Below are positions 28,801 to 37,798 of a stretch of DNA of 64,000 bases, one piece after another. This DNA comes from Calditrichia bacterium (GTDB lineage Bacteria; Calditrichota; Calditrichia; RBG-13-44-9; J075), in assembly GCA_020635015.1 (NCBI GenBank), contig JACKAP010000017.1, forward strand, positions 41,125-105,124. The letters are read 5' to 3'. The translations under genes and the position numbers were made by a program. Every line of letters begins with the position of its first letter. Position 1 is the stretch's first letter. The notes under the pieces were generated by a model. That model did not search any database. It was not told the DNA's origin and was given only the letters and a program-made list of their open reading frames with translations.

Positions 28801-29746
28801 CCGCCTGGAAGCGGTGGTGCAGAGCGCTGCCCGGATCATCGAACCGCGCGCCCGGCGCAAGGGGCTGGCCCTGAAAGTGGAGATCGATCCCGCCATCCCG
28901 GCGCAGCTCTCCGGCGACCCGGTGCGCATCCGCCAGATACTCTTTAATTTTCTCAGCAATGCGGTAAAGTTTACCCCCGAGGGACAAATTCAGGTGACGG
29001 CGCGGTTGCTGCAGGAAGACGAGCGGGCGGCAACCGTCAAATTTTGCGTGCAGGACAGCGGCATCGGCATCCCGCGCGAGAAACAATTGCAGATTTTCGA
29101 AAGTTTTTCCCAGGTGGATGCCTCCACCACCCGCAAATACGGAGGCACCGGCCTGGGCCTGGCCATCGCCAGACAGTTGGCTGAATTGATGGGCGGCAGC
29201 GTGGGGGTGGAAAGCGAAGCGGGAAAAGGATCGCTGTTCTGGTTCACCGTCACCTGCCGGATCGACGCAAGCGCAGTGCTGCCGCCCGCCGCCCCCAACG
29301 GCGATCAGCAGCCGCAGCCGGAAGCTATTTTCAATCTCCCCTTCCCTACCCCGCCGCTGCGGGTGCTGGTGGCGGAAGATAACGCCGTCAATCAAAAGCT
29401 GATCCAGCGGCTGCTGGAAAAACAGCGCTGCGAGGTCGACCTGGTCGCCTCCGGCCGGGAGGCCATCGAGGCCCTGGGGCGGCAAGCATACGATTTTGTG
29501 TTGATGGACGTGCACATGCCGGAGATGGACGGCCTGGAAGCGACCGGCATCATTCGTGCGCAGGAACAGGCGCAGAATGGCAGCAGTCACGTCCCGATCA
29601 TCGCCCTCACCGCCAACGCCATGACCGGCGACCGCGACAAATGCCTCGCCGCCGGCATGGACGGATACGTCTCAAAGCCGATCCGCAAGCAGGAGCTGTT
29701 TGCGACGATTGGGCAGGTGCTCAGCCGGAATGGCAGAAAGACTTGA
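25892..29746 (+). CDS. Hybrid sensor histidine kinase with Reg_prop sensor and receiver, no output domain
   Basis: The 1284-residue protein starts behind GAGAGGG with a signal peptide ending AWGQ. Reg_prop blades (LWIGT/MWFGTEEGLNRYD repeats, about 30-640) and a Y_Y_Y domain (about 725-790) form the periplasmic sensor. One membrane helix (about 806-828) leads to a coiled coil (about 836-896), HisKA (FLAVVSHEIRTPINGVIG, near 905), HATPase (NFLSNAVKFTPEG near 1020, GTGLGLAIARQL near 1087) and a receiver (VLVAEDNAVNQ; Asp in LMDVHMPEMDG near 1206; Lys in YVSKPI). There is no DNA-binding domain, so it needs a phosphorelay partner that is not in the window. Confidence 0.95.
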   Translation: MTPPQHRMMGVLMTLIALAGGLMIPAWGQRALKFERLGISDGLSQNSVLCIAQDRQGFMWFGTEEGLNRYDGYHFTTFTHDEKNPNSLSDSYVLALYTDVRGDLWIGTAAGGLDCYNPVRERFRHFRHDPSNRQSISENYVSAICQDRRGYIWVGTGSSGLNRIDPQTKRIKPVLLDSTAANPCNSILALQTDRDGYLWIGTSGCGLIRFDPESGASEIFQHDPENPAGLAGNTIFSITQDSDSNLWVGSDQGGLHHVDIASGQITRFAPDPARFPEWPEQMISAIAQDKTGDLWIGTTRAGMLRFNPAEAHFVAFSHNPVNERSLSNNIIKAAFPDKGGSIWIGTYGGGINQYNPWRDKFTHYTVDNTLASSLSHNYVMAIAEDARGTVWIGTDAGGLNRFDPRNERFRSYTHDPENPASLAHNRVWAVLPAPDGDLWIGNGNGIDHFDPQTGTAQHYQSDPFSGKPLGLVRTFLRDRRGRIWAGTWINGLYRYAPDEDHFVPVSPPPPENGLPINKVYTICEDLRNDAGNLWIGYWGGGLNFYDRQRNRLINYRKNTYNPYSLGNDRVIAIHPDAKSKGKILWIGTYGGGLNKFDVEQQIFKRYTVADGLPNDVVYGILADDYGYLWLSTNKGLSRFNPVSEKFENFDIDDGLQSNEFNGGAYYKCRSGEMYFGGVYGLNRFLPAAITANPEIPPVVLTAFKIFEKPAPGRLTTAISAADTIVLSTDDDFFSFEFAALDYAFPAKNQYAYMMEGFDKDWLYPEGRRYASYTNLDPGSYTFRVRGSNNDQQWNMEGVALHLIIEPHFWQTGWFRLLSGFAVLLLIYGGFRYRVSTIKQNKRILERQVAERTAQLQRKTRALQQHESELVEYADQLKQKSEALEAANKIAEEANRAKSRFLAVVSHEIRTPINGVIGMHDLLLDTRLTPEQREYAETARVSAESLLGIISDILDFSKIEAGKMEIEDTGFRLEAVVQSAARIIEPRARRKGLALKVEIDPAIPAQLSGDPVRIRQILFNFLSNAVKFTPEGQIQVTARLLQEDERAATVKFCVQDSGIGIPREKQLQIFESFSQVDASTTRKYGGTGLGLAIARQLAELMGGSVGVESEAGKGSLFWFTVTCRIDASAVLPPAAPNGDQQPQPEAIFNLPFPTPPLRVLVAEDNAVNQKLIQRLLEKQRCEVDLVASGREAIEALGRQAYDFVLMDVHMPEMDGLEATGIIRAQEQAQNGSSHVPIIALTANAMTGDRDKCLAAGMDGYVSKPIRKQELFATIGQVLSRNGRKT

Positions 29747-29985
29747 TATTTGCTCGCTGTCGCTCGCGATGTTTGTTCGCTCACGCTCACGATGTTTGCT
29801 CGCTGGCGCTCGCGATATTGGCTAAGAATTGATGGTGGCCCCGAAAACTATTCCCCGCATTTCCAAGGCGGGGACAGATTGGCGAAGCGTCCAGCAAGCC
29901 AATCAGGGGCGGTTGCCCCGCAGTTTCGCGCCACGCGCCACATCTTTTTCATTCCGCATTCCGCATTCCGAAATCCGCATTCGTC
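29747..29985. repeat. Convergent spacer with three repeat families
   Basis: After the kinase stop, GATRTTTGCTCGCT units run to about 29822. A GGGGAATA-type element (about 29842-29940) has ACTATTCCCCGC and the GTCCAGCAAGCC core. CGGAATG heptads, G-rich on the minus strand, fill 29948-29983 and begin 4 bases after the stop of the oxidoreductase gene. Confidence 0.85.
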
Positions 29986-32925
29986 TCATTCCGTTTCCGA
30001 ATCTTCCAAACAACTCGCCACCACCACCACCGGATGTTCCGCTTTGCGCCCGGTGCCGTCTGCTATCTGATGCCGGCAGGAGGTGCCGGCGGCGGTGATG
30101 CGGGTGTCAGATTCCGCGGCGCGCACTGCCGGGAAGAGGCGGTCTTCCCGCACTTCAGGGAGACGTCGTAGTGGGCGGTCTCGTAGCCGAAAGCCCCGGC
30201 CATGCCGCAGCAGCCGCTGTCGATCTCGCGCACCGCTGCACCGGGAATCAAACGGAGCATTTCTATCAGTGAACCGGTGCCGCCGCCCGCTTTCTGATGG
30301 CAGTGCCCGTGCGTCAGGATGGTCTGAGGAAGCAGATCCGCTTTCCAGGGCAGACTGATACCCTTTTCCCGAATCTGACGCGTCAGAAACGCATCAAAGA
30401 AGCAGCAGGCCTCCGCCACTTCCCGGGCCTCGGCGCTGCGCAGCAGGTCGATGTATTCGTCGCGGAAAGCGCTGATGCAGCTTGGCTCCATTCCCACCAC
30501 CGCGATCCCCCGGCGCACCAGGGGCAGCAGCAGCGCCACGTTGTGGGCGGCATGTTCCCGGGCGGCATCGAGCATACCGCGGGAAATTAACGGGCGTCCG
30601 CAGCAGCGCCGGCCGTGGGCCAGCAGCACCTCGAAACCGGCCGCCTCCAGCACCCGCACCGCCGCCCGGCCGATCTCCGGCTCGTTGTGGGAAAGGAAGG
30701 TGTCGTCCCACAAGATCACCGGGCCGTTGGGGGTCCGGGACGGTTTGGGATGGCGCTGGAACCAGTGCTGGAAAGTCTGGGACGCCAGGGGCGGCAGCGA
30801 GCGCCGGCGGTCGATCCCGAACCAGCGCTGCAGCAGCGCCCGCACGGCACTGCTGCGGAAACTGCGGTTGACCAGGCCGGGAAAAAGGCTGCCCAGGCGG
30901 TTGACCGCGGCGATATGCCCGAACAGGCGCGAGCGCAGCGGCACCCCGTTTCGATCCTGGTAGCGGGCGAGGTATTCGTATTTCAGCTTGGCCATGTCGA
31001 CCAGCGAGGGACATTCATGCTTGCAGGCCTTGCAGCCCAGGCAAAGATCGAGCGCTTCGTAGAGGGAGGGATCATCGAGCCCATTGGTTCCCAGTTGCCC
31101 GGTGATCGCGGCACGCAGGGCGTTGGCCCGGCCGCGGGTGGAATGGGTCTCGTCGCGGGTGGCCATGAAGGAAGGACACATCACCCCGCCGGCGGTCTTG
31201 CGGCAGATGCCCTGGCCGTTGCACATCTCCACCAGCCCGGCAAAACCCCCGTCGGCGCTAAAATCCAGGCGGGTTTCGCCGATATTCTGAGGGGTTTGGT
31301 AGCCTGGCTGAAAGCGCAGGAAGCGGGGGTCCCAGGGCAGCGGAGCGTCAACGATCTTGCCGGGATTGAAGCGGTTATCCGGATCGAACAACCCCTTCAC
31401 CTCGCGGAAGGCCCGGTGCAGCTCCGCGCCGTAGACTCTCTCATTATAAAGGCTCCGGGCCAGCCCCTCTCCATGCTCGCCGGTGCTGGTGCCTCCGTAT
31501 TCGATCGCCAGGGCGATCACCGCCTCGGAGATCGACTGCAGTTGCTGCATGCCCAGGTCGGTTTTGAGATTGATCAACGGATTGATATGCAGGCAGCCGG
31601 CGGAGGCATGGGCGTAGAAGGCGGCCTCGGTGCCGGCCTCGCGGCAGATGCGCACCACCTGTTCGGCATAGTCGGGCAGGTTTTCCACCGGCACCGCCGC
31701 ATCATCGACGAAGGCCAGGGGTTTGGCGTCGCCGCGCTTGCTCATCAGCAGCCCCAGGCCGGCTTTGCGCACCTCCCAGACATTGGCGACCTCCGCCGGA
31801 TCCTCACAGGTCACCGCGGTGCCGGAGAAACCGCTGCGGCGCACATCCTCCAGCAGCGCTTCCGCCTGTGCGCGCAACGGTGCCGGATCGCTGCCGGCAA
31901 ATTCCACGATCAGCACCGCCCCGGGATCGCCCTTGAGGAAAGCTCAGGCGCTGGCGGTACTGGCGGTTCTCCCGGGTGAGGTCGATGAAGAACTTGTCGA
32001 GCAGTTCCACCGCCCCGGGCTGATGGGCCAGGAGTTGGGGCACACAGTTCAGCGCTTCGCGCAGGCCGGGGAAATGCAGCAGGGTCAAATGGGTATGGGC
32101 CGGGCGGGGCACCAGTCCCACGGTCACCGTGGTAATCGCCGCCAGGGTGCCTTCGCTGCCGGCGATCAGCGGCACCAGGCTGAAGGGCTCGCCGGCCTGC
32201 TGCGCGGCATGCAGGCGGTTCAGGTTGTAGCCGGCCACGTTGCGCCAGGTGCGGGGATAATCGCGCTCGATGGCCGCGGCATAACGCGCCAGCAGTCGGG
32301 GGATGTCACGGTAGAGACGGCCTTCCAGGGTATCCCGGGCGGCCAGAGCGCTCACCGCCTCCGGCAACTGCGGGCGGAGACTGACGGCCGTGCCGTCGCT
32401 GAGTACCACCTCCAACTCGCGGAGATGGTCGGCCATCATGCCATAGAGGATCGAATGGGAACCGGTGGAGTTGTTGGCGGTCATCCCTCCGATGGTCGCC
32501 ACCACCGCGGAAGAGGGATCCGGCCCCACCATCAGTCCATGAGGCGCTAGCGCCCGGTTGAGCTGATCCAGGGTCACGCCGGCCTCCACCCGGGCCCATT
32601 TTTCGGCCGGGTTGATTTCGAGGATGCGGTTGAGATGGGGGGTAAGGTCCATGATCAGCCCCTCCCCTATCCCCTGCCCGGACAGGCTGCTCCCCCCGCC
32701 GCGGGGCACGATGGAGAGTCCGGATTCGGCGGCGAAGCGTACCACGGCCTGCACATCGCTAACATTGGCCGGAAAGCAGGCACCCAGCGGTTCAATCTGA
32801 TAGCTGGAGGCATCGGTACTGTAGAGCGCCCGGGTCAGGCGGTCGAGGCGCACCTCGCCTTCCATGCGGGTGGATAATTCCGTTATTTTCTGATTGACGG
32901 CGGTAAGGTGCGGCGTATCAGGCAT
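29986..32925 (-). CDS. FAD-linked oxidase/Fe-S oxidoreductase (YdiJ-like), broken by two apparent frameshifts
   Basis: Reconstructed length is about 979 residues. Part one has the FAD_binding_4 domain (SIVPRGGGSSLSGQGIGEG, then GPDPSSAVVATIGGMTANNS) and the FAD-oxidase C domain ending with YGGTSTGEHGEGLARS. Part two has a 4Fe-4S motif CLGCKACKHECPS and CCG-type motifs (GRRCCGRPL, EIDSGCCGMAGAFGYE). Frame changes near 31940 (one extra base in a T run, minus strand) and near 30155 (one base missing) restore the full family order and the tail VVVVASCLEDSETE before TGA at 29986. YdiJ-type enzymes oxidise D-2-hydroxy acids such as D-2-hydroxyglutarate. The substrate here is not proven. Confidence 0.85.
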
Positions 32926-32993
32926 TTTCTCATCCCGGTTTTTGCCAAAAAGTCCCGGAATATATTGTGAAAAACAAATACTTTTTTAGCGAA

Positions 32994-34019
32994 TCATACG
33001 CTGCTTTGCCGTTGCATATAATCGCTCAGGTCGCGAATACGCAGATACCAGCGCTTTCCGCGCTTTTGTGCGGGTAATTTCCCCAGGTTGATCAGATTAC
33101 GAAGATAATCCTGGGAATAATTGGAAAACTGCGCGGCCTGGCGCAGCGGGACCAGATCATCCTGGTTAAAGGCGGCGGGGCCGTGCTTTTTCAAGCGGGT
33201 CAGTGAAGTTTCCAATTGAGTAACGATGATCTCTTCCATCGCGGCCAGATCACTCTGTTGTGCATGGTCATCGATCAGATCCGGGGTTGGCTGCAGACCG
33301 ACTTCCACCATCCGGAGCATCCGGTCAAATCCATCATCCCCTATTGCCAGGGCTTCGTAGTAGCGTTCCCGGTCGTTTTTTTGCACCCCTTTGATGGCAA
33401 TATTGGCATATCCTTCACCGATCAGCAGGAAGTTGAGCAGAATCCTCCCCACCCGCCCATTGCCATCTTTGAACGGGTGAATCGTTTCAAACAGCACATG
33501 GCTTGCCGCAGCCAGCCGGAGCGGGCTGTGCTGTGGATCGGCCATTTGGGCATTGATCCATTGTACGAAACCGCCCATCATATCCGAAATATACGCCGCA
33601 TCCAGCGGTCGGAAGCCGGCATCAGCAACCTCCACGTTCTCCCGACGAAAACGCCCGACAGTTCCCTGGAAGGTGCCGAGTTGCGACTCATAGCGCATCA
33701 ACAGTGTATGGATCTGGCGGATGTCGGCAATACGGAGTTGGAATTCCTGTTCGTTGTAGAGATTGTTGGCATAATCGTACAACGACCCGGCCGATTCGAA
33801 ATACCCCAGTATCGCCGCCATTTTCTGATCACTGGTGCGCTTGTTCCGCTCCAGCACATCTAACAGCTCTTTGCGATTGGCAAAAATGCCTTCAATCGCA
33901 ATGGAATTCCGAATTTCATCTTTGAATAGCGAATACCATTCGATATTGGCGACTGCAATAAACGGATGAACCTCCCGGCGTATCGCTTCGAAAGCAGCTT
34001 TCAGTTTGCGCTCATCCAT
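32994..34019 (-). CDS. Intact Fic-domain protein with C-terminal helix-turn-helix
   Basis: The 341-residue protein has the complete Fic catalytic loop ETIHPFKDGNGRVGRILL (about 182-199) with the catalytic His, so it can transfer AMP or a related nucleotide part to target proteins. The N-terminal NSIAIEGI (about 39-46) fits the inhibitory (S/T)xxxE(G/N) helix of class II Fic proteins. The last 70 residues (LVPLRQAAQFSNYSQDYLRN, then KRWYLRIRDLSDYM) form a MerR/HTH-like region. Targets are unknown. A second Fic gene, without its core, lies at 21.3-22.2 kb. Confidence 0.92.
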   Translation of the reverse strand: MDERKLKAAFEAIRREVHPFIAVANIEWYSLFKDEIRNSIAIEGIFANRKELLDVLERNKRTSDQKMAAILGYFESAGSLYDYANNLYNEQEFQLRIADIRQIHTLLMRYESQLGTFQGTVGRFRRENVEVADAGFRPLDAAYISDMMGGFVQWINAQMADPQHSPLRLAAASHVLFETIHPFKDGNGRVGRILLNFLLIGEGYANIAIKGVQKNDRERYYEALAIGDDGFDRMLRMVEVGLQPTPDLIDDHAQQSDLAAMEEIIVTQLETSLTRLKKHGPAAFNQDDLVPLRQAAQFSNYSQDYLRNLINLGKLPAQKRGKRWYLRIRDLSDYMQRQSSV

Positions 34020-34644
34020 AGATATTTTTCGAATTTTCCGAACTGTTATTTTTACTTGAATATATTTATAATTAAATGCTTATCCAAATATATTTTTCCA
34101 GACAGTTCGATTCACATCATCGATTCGCAACCCGACCCGGCGGGACTGTTTGATATCATCCGTGTGCATCCAGTCATTCCGTGGCAAAAGGGCCTTCCAC
34201 AATTTTTTTTTCTCTTTCGCCCGTCCCCCATCACCTTTCACTCCGCATCCGCATTCCGCATTCCGCATTCCGCATTCCGCATTCCGCATTCCGCAATTGG
34301 CACCCGCTCCCCTACCCCGCCCCAACATTTCGCATTATTCAAAAATTCTGCTTGACAACTTGCAAATCCGTTTGTATTATTTAGGTGAATTTATGTTCAC
34401 TATTTTTAATTTAGAGATTAACTCTTTGTAAAATTAAGTCTTAAGCACAAAAGAAAATTCCGATAGACAATGAAATCATATCCGATTATATTGACAGCAC
34501 CTCAGCATGACGTTGCAAGCGCTCCACACATTATCGCGGCTGTCCGTCCGGATATGATCGGTTGTGTTCCCGGGAACACTGGAATGAATATGGAAGTTTA
34601 TCATCAAACCTGTCACTCTCCAAAATCTTAAAAGGAGGTCCGCC
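34020..34644. repeat. Divergent spacer with ATTCCGC heptad array
   Basis: Seven ATTCCGC heptads lie at about 34239-34296, C-rich in the sense of the downstream plus-strand gene. A CATCCGTGTGCATCC motif is at about 34158-34185. The remainder, to 34644, is a long AT-rich leader with a strong promoter-like sequence and a ribosome site AAGGAGG just before the next gene. Confidence 0.8.
34352..34380 (+). promoter_or_regulatory. Sigma70-like promoter, TTGACA-17-TATTAT
   Basis: TTGACA at 34352-34357 and TATTAT at 34375-34380 are separated by 17 bases. Transcription would give a leader of about 260 bases before the gene at 34645. Confidence 0.6.
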
Positions 34645-35517
34645 ATGTACCAACTGATCGAACCGTACCGTCATTATCTGGAAAGTAATTGCCGTTACGC
34701 ATCAGAGACAATTTCCGATTGTCTGGGTACATTGCCGCAGATCTTTCAGAATCTGGAGATCCAGCAGGTGCAGCAGATCGATCCCCGGCGGGTCAGCCGG
34801 GCGCTGCGCCACAGTCGCTGGGAGATCACCCCGGACGGCATTCAGCGGGTGGAGAAGGAGCCGGCGGGGTATCTGCTGGCCTTGAAGGAGTTTCTCCAGT
34901 ATCTCGAACGCAGCGGATTTGCGGTTCCGGAAGGCCTGTCCGATTTGGTGTCATTACCGGCGGATGCCCGGCCGAAGCTGGGCGGGCTGACCGGGGAAGA
35001 GCAGGCGCGTTTGCGGGAATTCCTGATTTTCAACGTCAAGAATGACCGGCAGCGACGAGACACGGCGCTGTTGTTCCTGTTGATGGGCACCGATTGTTCT
35101 CTCGCTGAAGCGCTGGCGTTGAAGGTGCATCCGGATGGGGTTATCTATAGCGGCGCGGTGGCGCGGGTTTCCGGCGATTTTCTGGTTCGAGATCAGCAAT
35201 ATTATGTGCGGATCAAAAGCGCCCGCAATGTTTACCGGGAAGTGCGGGTACCGGAAGAGGCGATCCACTTTATCAATTTTTACCTGGAAAACCGCAAGAA
35301 CCGCAGCAGCGCTTTGTTCATTAACGATAGCGGCAAAAATCCACTGGGGAGGATCAGCGAAGTGGCTGCCGGGCGGTTTATCGGGAAAGCCTGCCAGGCG
35401 GCTGGAATCGACCTTCCGGCTGGCCAATTGGCGGACATTCTGCGCAACACGGCGATCCGGGCAGTGGGGGAGCGGCCGCAAATAATTTCTGAAACCGGCA
35501 ATCAAACCGCCGCCTGA
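34645..35517 (+). CDS. Degenerate tyrosine-recombinase-like protein
   Basis: The ATG at 34645 has AAGGAGG upstream; 290 residues. An N-terminal SAM-like part (YRHYLESNCRYASETISDCL) is followed by GLTGEEQARLREFLIF, then FLLMGTDCSLAEALAL, aligned with the integrase GxRxSELLAL box but with the catalytic Arg replaced, and LADILRNTAIRAVGE, aligned with the HxxLRHTFAT box with its His replaced. No catalytic Tyr is evident before the end. The fold is inferred from these boxes; the protein is probably not an active recombinase. Its place beside a plasmid replicon suggests a DNA-binding or structural role. Confidence 0.55.
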   Translation: MYQLIEPYRHYLESNCRYASETISDCLGTLPQIFQNLEIQQVQQIDPRRVSRALRHSRWEITPDGIQRVEKEPAGYLLALKEFLQYLERSGFAVPEGLSDLVSLPADARPKLGGLTGEEQARLREFLIFNVKNDRQRRDTALLFLLMGTDCSLAEALALKVHPDGVIYSGAVARVSGDFLVRDQQYYVRIKSARNVYREVRVPEEAIHFINFYLENRKNRSSALFINDSGKNPLGRISEVAAGRFIGKACQAAGIDLPAGQLADILRNTAIRAVGERPQIISETGNQTAA

Positions 35518-35559
35518 TGCGCCGGCAGACCCTTTGAATGTGGTGAAGTGGGGTAAACG

Positions 35560-35895
35560 ATGTATCTGGAGTCGGTCGACCCAGAAAAAAATCGTAGCCG
35601 ATTTTACAGCCTGGAGACCGCGCCATCCCTGTTCGGCTCCATCATCTTAATCCGCCGCTGGGGCCGAATCGGCAGCCGCCATCCCCAGACGCTCAGCAGC
35701 GAATACCAGGATATCGATTCACTCCTAAAGGAACTTCGCGCCATTCTCCGCCGCCGGCACCGTCATGGCTATAAACTCCGTCAAAATCGCCTGCAGATCG
35801 TACTGCCGGGCGCATTTATGGTTGCTGATGGTGTCCGTCGGCTGCAGCTAATTGCCCGACAAACACCGGGAGGCATTACCATCAAGGCCGGGTAG
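35560..35895 (+). CDS. WGR-domain protein
   Basis: The 111-residue protein carries a WGR domain (about residues 1-70): MYLESVDPEKNRSRFYSLET, then LIRRWGRIGSR with the name-giving Trp-Gly-Arg, and ILRRRHRHGYKL. WGR domains occur in PARPs and DNA-binding proteins and, as single-domain proteins, often on plasmids. The last 35 residues have no known motif. It follows the recombinase-like gene after 42 bases on the same strand, so they may be co-transcribed. Confidence 0.75.
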   Translation: MYLESVDPEKNRSRFYSLETAPSLFGSIILIRRWGRIGSRHPQTLSSEYQDIDSLLKELRAILRRRHRHGYKLRQNRLQIVLPGAFMVADGVRRLQLIARQTPGGITIKAG

Positions 35896-35944
35896 ACGGG
35901 CAGAACTGTCGATTTTGGAAGAAATAATTTTTCAAGTGCGGAAT

Positions 35945-36040
35945 AAAAGACTCAGAGGCATGGGGTGAAAGGGGAATGCAGAGGGCAGAGAGCAGAGGGC
36001 GGAGGACAGAGGGTGGAATTTAACAACCGTGGAGCGATAG
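35945..36040 (+). repeat. GGGGTGA/AGAGGGC heptads after the WGR gene
   Basis: CATGGGGTGAAAGGGGAATG is followed by repeated AGAGGGC/GGAGGAC units to about 36016 and by GTGGAGCG. G-rich in the sense of the WGR gene, about 50 bases after its stop. Confidence 0.8.
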
Positions 36041-36211
36041 CAGGTGCTGTCATTGCGAGACGCGCATTGGGCGTCGCGGCAATCTCCGGCGAGCGGCTAC
36101 CAACGTGTCTGCAGACACAATGATCGGAAACAGCACGTGCAAACCCAATAACCATTGGAAGCCCCACGCAGGAGATTGCTTCGTCGCCCTGCTTCTCGCA
36201 ATGACAGCATA
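36041..36211. mobile_element. TCATTGCGAG palindromic element, copy 3
   Basis: GGTGCTGTCATTGCGAG and CTCGCAATGACAG bound the element, with GCAATCTCC and GGAGATTGC inside, as in the copies at 6279 and 13004. Confidence 0.85.
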
Positions 36212-36249
36212 AACCAATCTCGCGCAAAATGCCCCCACCGCCGGCGCAG

Positions 36250-36413
36250 CCGGCAAACATCGTGAGCGTCAGCGAACAAACATCGTGAGCGAAGCGAGCA
36301 AATATCGTGAGCGAAGCGAGCAAATATCGTGAGCGAAGCGAGCAAATATCGTGAGCGAAGCGAGCAAATATCGTGAGCGAAGCGAGCAAATATCGTGAGC
36401 GCCAGCGAACAAA
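36250..36413 (-). repeat. Array of about eight GATATTTGCTCGCTTCGCTC units
   Basis: Near-identical 20-base units run head to tail. On the minus strand they read GATATTTGCTCGCTTCGCTC and follow the rep stop, the same orientation relative to a stop as after lysA and the hybrid kinase. No unique spacers exist between units. Confidence 0.9.
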
Positions 36414-36432
36414 GGGTAGGGGAGAGGGCATA

Positions 36433-36456
36433 CCACCCGAACCCGGGTTCGGGTGG
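36433..36456. promoter_or_regulatory. Palindrome around CCGAACCCGGGTTCGG, candidate parS site 1
   Basis: A 24-base perfect palindrome, 13 bases beyond the rep 3' end. Its central 16 bases CCGAACCCGGGTTCGG (36437-36452) recur exactly at 38498-38513. It lacks a T tract, so a terminator is less likely. Confidence 0.5.
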
Positions 36457-36468
36457 CGCAATGTCCGG

Positions 36469-37752
36469 TTACTCGACCTCGATCTTATCCTGATATCGCT
36501 CCGCCAGCAACAAATTGCGGGCATCCTGCAGCGCGGCGGTAACCAGGGGGCTGCTCGATATTTTTTTCCGGGTACGCTTTAACTCGTCATATTTTTGCCG
36601 GGCGAAAGCATCCAGTTGTGCCACGGCATCGGCATCGATTTTCGCGCGTTCGTCCGGGGTGAGGGAGGCATAGATCCGTTCGAAGGCCTGCTGCCGGGCA
36701 TCGGCGGCGGCTTTTTCAGCCGCGGCTTTCTGCGCTACGGCATCCTCTTTGGCTTTGCGCTTTGCTTCCGCAGCCGCCCGCTCCGCCTGGGTGGTAAATC
36801 CCTTGGGGCTATTGTAGGGTTGGCGGGCAGTAATCGCGCTGTAGAGCCAGGCGGCGTCGCCTTTCTTCGGCGTTTCTCCCCGGCTCTTATTCCACTCCAG
36901 CAACTCGATGCAAAATTGCACGTAATCGGGTTTTTTCAATAACTGCTTTTTCACCTTATCCGGATCAACATTGTATTGGCGCAGCAGATCGATCAGGGTG
37001 ATGTTCTCCAGGTTTTTCACCACCGGCTGGGGAAGGGACGCCAGCCCGGATTCGTGTTTTCCCAGCGTGACTTTAAAGCGCAGCGCCACCACCTTGCGGT
37101 TAACCCGCTTGAATTCCACCTGAATCTGCAGGTCGGTGTTGTTGTTGATCTCCTGCACCGGCTCCTTGATTACCCGTTTATTCAGGAATTTGAAATCCTC
37201 ATACTGCCCGTCATCGATCCCCATCCACTTGCGGAAATCTTCCAGCCGGATCAACTCGGTTTCTCCATAACGGTAGCGGAACAGGTTGCTGTTGGCAATC
37301 AGGGCATTGACGCACTCTTCGTAGATCGGAATGGCATATTTGGAGGAAAAATTCCGCTGCATCAACAGATTGATCCGAGCGTACATCTCCGGGCTGTACA
37401 GCTTCTGGCGCAGTTGTTTGGGGAAGGAGTAGCGCAGGGTATCGCCTTCCACTTCGTAGCCGGCCAGCAGTGCCGCAGATCCCCATTTGCGCTTATTGTC
37501 TTTTCCCAGCACGTCCCAGCTGACCTTCCGGCCGACCAGGCCGTCGAGGGAGCGTTTGAGGTGTTCCTTATTGCGCGGGTCTAAACCGATGAATTCGCAG
37601 AGATCCTTCACCGAGACCTCATGCTCCTCGGCATCGACCAGATGATGGAAGGCCTGGGCCAGCATTACGTTCCAGGTGAACTGCTGCAGGTAGGTGGTCT
37701 TGCGTTCGACGTTGATCGCCGCGCTGTGTTTGATGAGTTCGGTTGTCTTCAA
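36469..37752 (-). CDS. Plasmid replication initiator protein, Rep_3 (RepB/PF01051-like) family
   Basis: The TTG start at 37752 is chosen because GGAGG lies 7 bases before it; it gives 427 residues. KHSAAINVERKTTYLQQFTWNVML is in pieces the first winged-helix entry, EEHEVSVKDLCEFIGL and LKRSLDGLVGRKVSWDVLG continue WH1, and NALIANSNLFRYRYGETELIRLEDFRKWMGID in pieces begins WH2 (about 165-260). The C-terminal third is a charged Ala/Lys coiled coil (RAAAEAKRKAKEDAVAQKAA) unusual for the family. Rep monomers would bind the 11 upstream iterons to start replication; dimers would repress the promoter at 37799-37827. Confidence 0.88.
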   Translation of the reverse strand: MKTTELIKHSAAINVERKTTYLQQFTWNVMLAQAFHHLVDAEEHEVSVKDLCEFIGLDPRNKEHLKRSLDGLVGRKVSWDVLGKDNKRKWGSAALLAGYEVEGDTLRYSFPKQLRQKLYSPEMYARINLLMQRNFSSKYAIPIYEECVNALIANSNLFRYRYGETELIRLEDFRKWMGIDDGQYEDFKFLNKRVIKEPVQEINNNTDLQIQVEFKRVNRKVVALRFKVTLGKHESGLASLPQPVVKNLENITLIDLLRQYNVDPDKVKKQLLKKPDYVQFCIELLEWNKSRGETPKKGDAAWLYSAITARQPYNSPKGFTTQAERAAAEAKRKAKEDAVAQKAAAEKAAADARQQAFERIYASLTPDERAKIDADAVAQLDAFARQKYDELKRTRKKISSSPLVTAALQDARNLLLAERYQDKIEVE

Positions 37753-37798
37753 ATCCACACCTCCGACAGAAATAATCACCGTCAATAACCGCAATTTA

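Noticed and set aside
36250..36413. CRISPR array from about eight 20-base repeats
   Set aside because: Units are contiguous with no unique spacers, and no cas gene is present.
36433..36456. The 24-base palindrome as rho-independent terminator of rep
   Set aside because: No T tract follows on either strand and the 16-base core recurs near parB, which fits a protein-binding site better; not fully excluded.
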